Assembly (NCBI GenBank): GCA_020248945.1
Contig: JADCGQ010000022.1
Span: 103,404-167,403 of the forward strand
DNA from: Rubrivivax sp.
Lineage (GTDB): Bacteria > Pseudomonadota > Gammaproteobacteria > Burkholderiales > Burkholderiaceae_C
DNA: 64,000 bases
Direction of reading: 5' to 3'
Shown: positions 55,616 through 64,000 of the stretch, piece after piece
Numbering within the stretch: position 1 is the first letter of the stretch
How the letters are laid out: every line of letters begins with the position of its first letter
Made by a program: the position numbers and the translations under genes
Notes under the pieces: model-generated
Told to the model about the DNA's origin: nothing
Database searches by the model: none
Seen by the model: only the letters and a program-made list of their open reading frames with translations

Positions 55616-56401
55616 TCACCGTGGCGGTGCGGCCAGCGCGGCCAGCTCGTCGGGCGTGAAGCCGGCGGCCGCGCGCGCGCCCAGGTTGAACGGGCCTTTC
55701 GGCACCGGCGCACCATGGCGCTTGGCCAGCAGTGCGTAATGCGCCACCGGATCGAGCCCGTCGCGCTCGCACAGCCAGCGGTACCAGCGGTTGCCGATGG
55801 CGACGTGGCCGACCTCGTCGCGCAGGATCACGCCCAGGATGCGCACCGCGGCCTCGTCGCCGGCCTGCGCCAGGCGCGCCTGCATCGGTGGCGTGGCGTC
55901 GAGGCCGCGCGCCTCCAGCGTGCGCGGCACCAGCGCCATGCGCGCGGTGACGTCGAGCGCGGTGCGTTCGCACATGATCCACAGGCCATCGTGGGCGTCG
56001 TGGTCGCCGTAGGCGCAGCCGAGCGTGGCCAAGTGATCGGCCAGCAGGGTGAAGTGCTGCGCCTCTTCGGTGGCCACCGTGAGCCAGTCGCGATAGTAGG
56101 CGGATGGCAGGCCGGGGAAGCGCCAGATCGCATCGAGCGCCAGGTTGATGGCGTTGAACTCGATGTGCGCTACGGCATGCAGCAGCGCGGCGCGGCCGGC
56201 GGGCGTGAAGGGCGTGCGGCGCGGCACGTCCTTGGGCTCCACGAGGCGCGGGCGCCCGGGGCGGCCGGGCAGCGGGGCGCGTGGCGTGAGCGAGATGTCG
56301 GGGTCCAGCGCAGCCGTGCCGGGTAGCGCCAGCGTCGCCGCCACCTTGGCGCGAGGCTCGGCAATCGACAAGGCCTCGAGGGCGGCGGCACGAAGCTCCA
56401 T
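55616..56401 (-). CDS. DUF455 ferritin-like protein
   Basis: A 261-residue protein. The DUF455 domain (PF04305) has the carboxylate/His pattern of ferritin-like di-iron helices: AHIEFNAINLALDAIW, then VATEEAQHFTLLADHL, and ILRDEVGHVAIGNRWYRWL. This suggests a di-metal centre and oxidase or hydroxylase-type chemistry, but no function is established. The start ATG at 56401 fits the family. It is divergent from the gamma-carbonic-anhydrase-like gene, only 18 bp apart, so their promoters must overlap the opposing coding regions or the gap. Confidence 0.85.
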   Translation of the reverse strand: MELRAAALEALSIAEPRAKVAATLALPGTAALDPDISLTPRAPLPGRPGRPRLVEPKDVPRRTPFTPAGRAALLHAVAHIEFNAINLALDAIWRFPGLPSAYYRDWLTVATEEAQHFTLLADHLATLGCAYGDHDAHDGLWIMCERTALDVTARMALVPRTLEARGLDATPPMQARLAQAGDEAAVRILGVILRDEVGHVAIGNRWYRWLCERDGLDPVAHYALLAKRHGAPVPKGPFNLGARAAAGFTPDELAALAAPPR

Positions 56402-56419
56402 CCCTACAATCTTCCCACC

Positions 56420-56944
56420 ATGGCCATCTATCAACTGGGCGACGACGCCCCGATGCTCGGCGAACGGGCCTGGGTGGCCGAAGGCGCCACCGTCATCGGG
56501 CGCGTGGCGCTTGGCGCCGGCAGCAGCGTCTGGACAGGCGCCGTGCTGCGCGGCGACAACGAGTGGATCACGCTCGGCGCGCGCTGCAACGTGCAGGAGG
56601 GCGCCATCATGCACACCGACATGGGCTTCCCGCTGGTGCTGGAAGACGACGTGACCTTGGGCCATCAGGCCGTGCTGCACGGCTGCTCGGTGGGCGCGGG
56701 CTCCCTGATCGGCATCCAGGCCGTGGTGTTGAACGGCGCGCGCATCGGGCGCTCGTGCCTGGTGGGGGCCGGTGCCATCGTCACCGAGGGCAAGGTGTTC
56801 GCCGACCGCTCGCTGATCCTGGGCGCGCCGGCCAAGATGGTGCGCGAACTCTCCGACGAGGAAGTGGCGCGCCTGAAGCTCTCGGCGCTGCACTACGAAC
56901 ACAACGCCGAGCGGCACCGGCGCACGCTCAAGCGCATCGTCTGA
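56420..56944 (+). CDS. Gamma-carbonic-anhydrase-like hexapeptide protein (YrdA/PaaY type)
   Basis: A 174-residue left-handed beta-helix protein. Hexapeptide repeats run from about residue 20 to 135. The metal-binding histidines are visible in AIMHTDMG and LGHQAVLHGC, with Arg and Asp in VLRGDNEWI and the Gln in NVQEGA. A C-terminal helix contains HYEHNAERHRRTLKRIV. Some members hydrate CO2; others have no shown activity. hslO follows after 11 bp, so they are likely co-transcribed. Confidence 0.92.
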   Translation: MAIYQLGDDAPMLGERAWVAEGATVIGRVALGAGSSVWTGAVLRGDNEWITLGARCNVQEGAIMHTDMGFPLVLEDDVTLGHQAVLHGCSVGAGSLIGIQAVVLNGARIGRSCLVGAGAIVTEGKVFADRSLILGAPAKMVRELSDEEVARLKLSALHYEHNAERHRRTLKRIV

Positions 56945-56955
56945 CGGCACACCCG

Positions 56956-57912
56956 ATGGACCGCTGCATCAAGTTCCTGTTCGAAGGCCTGCCGGTGCGG
57001 GGCGTGCTGGTGCGGCTCGAGGGCAGCTGGCAGGAGTCGCTGGGGCGCCGCGCCGAGCCGCACCCGGCCGAGCTGCGCGGCCTGCTCGGCGAGATGGCGG
57101 CGGCAGCGGTGCTGATGCAGTCGAACATCAAGTTCAACGGGGCGCTCATCCTGCAGGTGTTCGGCGACGGCCCGGTAAAGCTGGCCGTGGCCGAGGCCCA
57201 GCCCGACCTGAACTTCCGCGTGACGGCCAAGTTGGTGGGCGAGGTGCCGGGCGGCGCGCAGCTGGAGGCCATGCTCAATGTGCACGGCCAGGGCCGCTGC
57301 GCCATCACGCTCGACCCGAAAGACCGGTTGCCGGGCCAGCAGCCCTACCAGGGCGTGGTGCCGCTGCATGGCGACCAGCGCGAGCCGCTGCAGCGCCTGG
57401 AGCAGGTGCTCGAGCACTACATGCTGCAGAGCGAACAGCTCGACACGCGCCTGGTGCTGGCTGCCGACGACCGCGTGGCAGCGGGCCTGCTGATCCAGCG
57501 CCTGCCGGTGGAGGGCGAAGGCAACCTCGAAGGGCAGGGGGCGCGCAACGAAGACGAGATCGGCATCCACGAAGGCTTCAACCGCATCGCCATGCTGACG
57601 GCCACGCTGACGCGTGAAGAGCTCATCGGCCTGGAGCCCGAGGTGGTGCTGCGGCGGCTGTTCTGGGAAGAGCAGGTGCGCCTGTTCGAGCCGCAGGCGC
57701 CGCGTTTTGCCTGCACCTGCTCGCGCGAGCGGGTGCGCGGCATGCTGTTGGGGCTGGGCCGCGAAGAGAGCGACAGCCTGATCGCCGAGCGCGGCGAGGT
57801 CGAAGTGGGCTGCGAGTTCTGCGGCGCGATGTACCGGTTCGACGCCGTCGACGTGGGCGAGATGTTCACGCCGGGGCGCGAGCTGCCGCCGGGCAGCGTG
57901 CAGGTGCAATGA
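56956..57912 (+). CDS. hslO: Hsp33 redox-regulated chaperone
   Basis: A 318-residue cytoplasmic holdase activated by oxidative stress. The zinc-binding cysteines of the redox switch are visible near the C-terminus: CxC in RFACTCSRERVRG and CxxC in VGCEFCGAMYRF. The N-terminal domain begins CIKFLFEGLPVRGVLVRLEG. The start ATG at 56956 fits the family; the upstream open frame is a shadow of the preceding gene. A 60-bp gap to the convergent kinase gene contains a copy of the dispersed repeat. Confidence 0.95.
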   Translation: MDRCIKFLFEGLPVRGVLVRLEGSWQESLGRRAEPHPAELRGLLGEMAAAAVLMQSNIKFNGALILQVFGDGPVKLAVAEAQPDLNFRVTAKLVGEVPGGAQLEAMLNVHGQGRCAITLDPKDRLPGQQPYQGVVPLHGDQREPLQRLEQVLEHYMLQSEQLDTRLVLAADDRVAAGLLIQRLPVEGEGNLEGQGARNEDEIGIHEGFNRIAMLTATLTREELIGLEPEVVLRRLFWEEQVRLFEPQAPRFACTCSRERVRGMLLGLGREESDSLIAERGEVEVGCEFCGAMYRFDAVDVGEMFTPGRELPPGSVQVQ

Positions 57913-57928
57913 GGCGGGGGCCGCAACA

Positions 57929-57968
57929 CCGTTCGCGCTGAGCCTGTCGAAGCGCTGCGCCAGGCACC
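57929..57968 (-). repeat. Dispersed repeat, copy between convergent genes
   Basis: CCGTTCGCGCTGAGCC plus TGTCGAAG (57929-57952) differs from the core at 45507 by one base. Homology extends to CCAGGCACC at 57960-57968. It fills most of the 59-bp gap between the hslO and kinase stop codons. Its position matches that of the other copies, at a meeting point of convergent genes. Confidence 0.88.
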
Positions 57969-57971
57969 TGA

Positions 57972-58661
57972 TCAGCTGGGGCGGCGCAAAGAATCGGAGC
58001 GTGCGCGCAGCGGCGCTTGCTCGGCCTCGGGCACGCAGCACTCGCAGGCCCAGCGGGCGCGGGCGCTGCGGCCGTTGGCCAGCCCCGTGAACAGACCCCG
58101 CAGCGGCGCCGCAGGCGGCGCGGCCCGCTGCGGCCGCAGCGCATCCAGCGCCTGCTCCACGCGCCGCTCGCCGCTGCCGGCCACCACGCTGTAGCCGATG
58201 CGGTGGCGCTGCATCAGCGCCCGCAGCAGCGCATCGACCGGCTCGCGCACCTGCGGGCCGTCGCGCTGATGGTCGTCGGCCACCCAGGGCAAGTCGAGCG
58301 CCGTCAGCAGCGTGGCTGCAGCCGTGCGCGCGTGCAGTTCGGCGGCGCGCTGCTGCAGGCTTTCGTCGCCGAAGACCAGCGTGCTGTAGACGGCCGTCAT
58401 CAGCGCTGTGGTGTCGCACACCACCCAGTCGTGCGTGGCCGCGGCCTCGGCGATGCGCTCGTGCTGGGCGCGCAGGATGGCGCCCTGCTCGTGTGCCAGC
58501 GGGGTGCGCCCGGTGGCGTCGCACCACTCGCGCAGCACCTCGGGTACCCAGGCGACGCGGCCTGCGTGCGCCTGCCGCAGCCGCTCGGCCAGCGCGGCGG
58601 CCAGGGTCGTCTTGCCGGTGCTTTCGGCGCCAACGATGGCGATGCAGCGGCCTTCACTCAT
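57972..58661 (-). CDS. NadR-like nicotinamide riboside kinase (AAA ATPase)
   Basis: A 229-residue P-loop protein. The Walker A motif is IVGAESTGKTTLAAAL. The following parts match NadR-type ribosylnicotinamide kinase domains: VAWVPEVLREWCDATG, VVCDTTALMTAVYS and LDLPWVADDHQRDGP. The last ~50 residues are an Ala/Arg-rich tail with a Cys cluster (WACECCVPEAEQ). The stop is close to the convergent hslO. The start overlaps the pnuC stop by eight bases, so the transporter and kinase are coupled, consistent with uptake and trapping of nicotinamide riboside as NMN. The nucleotidyltransferase domain of full NadR is absent. Confidence 0.87.
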   Translation of the reverse strand: MSEGRCIAIVGAESTGKTTLAAALAERLRQAHAGRVAWVPEVLREWCDATGRTPLAHEQGAILRAQHERIAEAAATHDWVVCDTTALMTAVYSTLVFGDESLQQRAAELHARTAAATLLTALDLPWVADDHQRDGPQVREPVDALLRALMQRHRIGYSVVAGSGERRVEQALDALRPQRAAPPAAPLRGLFTGLANGRSARARWACECCVPEAEQAPLRARSDSLRRPS

Positions 58662-59292
58662 GAGAGTCGGCCAGCCGCCGCTGCCAGGCGCGCCAGCCCA
58701 CGACGCTGAGCACCGCGAAGAGGGCATACAACACGGCCGTCAGCCACAGCTCCTTGTAGGCAAAGAGCGCCACGCTCACGATGTTGACGCCCAGCCACGT
58801 CGGCCAGTTCTCGATGCACTTGCGCGCCAGCAGCAGCTGCCCGGTGATGCTGGCCGCCGTGGGCAGCGCGTCGAACCAGGGCACGGGGCTGTCGGTGGCG
58901 TGGTCGAGCAGCAGCGCCAGGCCCACCCAGCCCGCGGCCGTGGCGGACAGCAGCTGCAGCCACGTGCGCGGTGCCAGCCGGTGCACGACCAGCGGCGCGC
59001 CGGCGGCATCGGTGCCGCGCAGCCACTGCCACCAGCCCCACAGCGCCACCGCCACGAACACGAACTGCAGCCCGGCCTCGCCATAGAGCTTGGCGTCGGC
59101 GAACAGCAGCGCATACATCAGCGAGCTGGCAATGGCCAAGGGCCACGCCACCCAGTGCACGCGCATGTTGGCCGCCACCATGGCCAGCGCCACGACGAAG
59201 GCCACGATCTCCAGCCACGTCACCGGGCTGCCCCAGAGCGTGAACGCCGGCGCCAGCCAGGGCTGCGCCTGGGCGAGCAGGGCCTCGATCAC
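58654..59292 (-). CDS. pnuC: PnuC-type nicotinamide riboside transporter
   Basis: A 212-residue inner-membrane protein with about seven helices. Family motifs include SPVTWLEIVAFVVALAMVAA, the segment WPLAIASSLMYALLFADAKL, QFVFVAVALWGWWQWLRG and NWPTWLGVNIVSVALFAYKE. PnuC is a SWEET-like facilitator whose substrate is trapped by phosphorylation, here by the downstream kinase. The start is GTG at 59292, one base after the ftsB stop, giving MIEALLAQ. Confidence 0.92.
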   Translation of the reverse strand: MIEALLAQAQPWLAPAFTLWGSPVTWLEIVAFVVALAMVAANMRVHWVAWPLAIASSLMYALLFADAKLYGEAGLQFVFVAVALWGWWQWLRGTDAAGAPLVVHRLAPRTWLQLLSATAAGWVGLALLLDHATDSPVPWFDALPTAASITGQLLLARKCIENWPTWLGVNIVSVALFAYKELWLTAVLYALFAVLSVVGWRAWQRRLADSHE

Positions 59293-59293
59293 C

Positions 59294-59590
59294 TCAGCGC
59301 GGCGCGGCAGGCCGGGCCGGGTTCAGCTGCACGAAGATCTCGTCGGGTCGCACCATGCCGAGCTCGCTGCGGGCCTTCTCTTCCACCATCTCGAGGCCGT
59401 CGCGCAGGTCGCCGACCTCGGCCGCCACGCGCGCCTTGCGCTCGCGCAGCTGCTCGTTGGCGGCGCGCTGCTCGGCCAGCTGCTCGTGCAGGCTCATCAC
59501 GTAGGGCAGGTTGCCCTTGCCGAACCACAGGTCGGCCTGCACCACCAGCAGCAGCGCACCCAGCACGACCGGTGTCCAGCGCAGGGCCAC
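59294..59590 (-). CDS. ftsB: Cell-division protein FtsB
   Basis: A 98-residue bitopic divisome protein. A short start is followed by a membrane helix (VVLGALLLVVQADLWF, residues ~7-22), then a coiled coil (SLHEQLAEQRAANEQLRER and neighbours) and the FtsB end KARSELGMVRPDEIFVQL. It binds FtsL and FtsQ at the septum. The start is GTG at 59590, 11 bp after the eno stop; no ATG is available near. The eno-ftsB order is conserved in many proteobacteria. Confidence 0.92.
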   Translation of the reverse strand: MALRWTPVVLGALLLVVQADLWFGKGNLPYVMSLHEQLAEQRAANEQLRERKARVAAEVGDLRDGLEMVEEKARSELGMVRPDEIFVQLNPARPAAPR

Positions 59591-59601
59591 GTCTGCCGCC
59601 C

Positions 59602-60936
<1,335 letters not shown>

Positions 60937-61230
60937 TCAGACGCCTTCGACGATGACCATGTTGAACATCGCCGTGGCGCCGGCGCGCAGGTTGCGCGCA
61001 TGCACGTAGCCGGGGCTGTCATACATGGCCTTGGCGGTGTCGAAGTCAGGGAAGCGCAGCACCGTCAGGCGCGGCGGCTGCCAGTCGCCCTCGAGCACAT
61101 GCATGCGGCCGCCGCGCACCAGGTACTCGCCGCCGAAGGACTTGACGACCTCGGGCGCGGTGATCATGTACTGCTTGAAGACCTCGGGGTCGGTGACTTG
61201 CGACTCGACGATCAGGTAGGCGGCGGGCAT
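60937..61230 (-). CDS. DUF1330 protein
   Basis: A 97-residue dimeric alpha-beta barrel-type protein: AYLIVESQVTDPEVFKQYM, then GGRMHVLEGDWQPPRLTVLR and FDTAKAMYDSPGYVHARNLR. DUF1330 has no established function. It lies between kdsA (18 bp upstream) and eno (51 bp downstream), on the same strand. In most proteobacteria kdsA or pyrG is directly followed by eno, so this gene appears to have been added to the block. Confidence 0.9.
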   Translation of the reverse strand: MPAAYLIVESQVTDPEVFKQYMITAPEVVKSFGGEYLVRGGRMHVLEGDWQPPRLTVLRFPDFDTAKAMYDSPGYVHARNLRAGATAMFNMVIVEGV

Positions 61231-61248
61231 GGTGGGGGCTCCGGCAGG

Positions 61249-64000
<2,752 letters not shown>

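Overview
The window is about 64 kb of high-GC, gene-dense chromosome from a betaproteobacterium, most likely Burkholderiales (Rubrivivax/Leptothrix/Methylibium-like). The evidence is the set of families: a tripartite-tricarboxylate (Bug) receptor protein, Gram-negative trimeric porins, a pyrG-kdsA-eno-ftsB block, an Mg-type HemB, HemJ, a 2-keto-3-deoxygluconate pathway pair (edd-eda), and a TonB-ExbB-ExbD-ExbD operon. This placement is inference from family content. No rRNA, tRNA, CRISPR array or prophage was seen.

Left part (1-13.1 kb): a MoxR-DUF58-transglutaminase operon is cut by the left edge, and its transglutaminase has no stop inside the window. It is followed by an HDAC-like deacetylase joined stop-to-start with an MscS channel, then a complete six-gene Mrp/Pha-type cation/proton antiporter operon with a fused MrpA-MrpB, facing a CaCA-family Na+/Ca2+ exchanger. 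Next (13.2-20.4 kb) come a small exported protein and a ZnuD-like TonB-dependent receptor, pdxH, a MobA-like nucleotidyltransferase, a ChaC cyclotransferase and edd-eda.

Middle (20.4-43 kb): a long minus-strand run holds stress and housekeeping genes (DUF3617, PaiB, GloA, a GDT1-type Mn exporter, an SDR, an MBL hydrolase) and the TonB energy-transduction operon with a TPR protein at its end. It is followed by miaA, a Bcr/CflA exporter and an RluF-type pseudouridine synthase. From 33.9 to 42.1 kb another minus-strand run carries a coherent D-amino-acid set (D-amino-acid transaminase, amino-acid binding protein, LysR regulator, N-acyl-D-amino-acid deacylase). A DacA/DacC-like penicillin-binding protein in this run has lost all three catalytic motifs. 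HemJ closes the run and is divergent from HemB, CorA and an EamA transporter.

Right part (45.4-64 kb): a 600-bp gene-free gap between convergent genes holds five 33-bp-spaced copies of a 23-bp element plus one inverted copy. A seventh copy lies between another convergent pair at 57.9 kb. Then follow amiC-tsaE divergent from queG, a CHI-like protein, a Bug receptor, xerD, two tandem porins (the second frameshifted), an amino-acid ABC permease plus Tat-type lipoprotein receptor without an ATPase, a DUF455 protein, a gamma-carbonic-anhydrase-like protein and Hsp33. Last comes the pyrG-kdsA-DUF1330-eno-ftsB-pnuC-nadR-like kinase operon. The last ~140 bp look unlike the rest and may be the end of a mobile element.

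Most of the window is ordinary core chromosome. The most unusual items are the catalytically dead carboxypeptidase homologue inside a D-amino-acid locus and the dispersed repeat placed at convergent gene ends.
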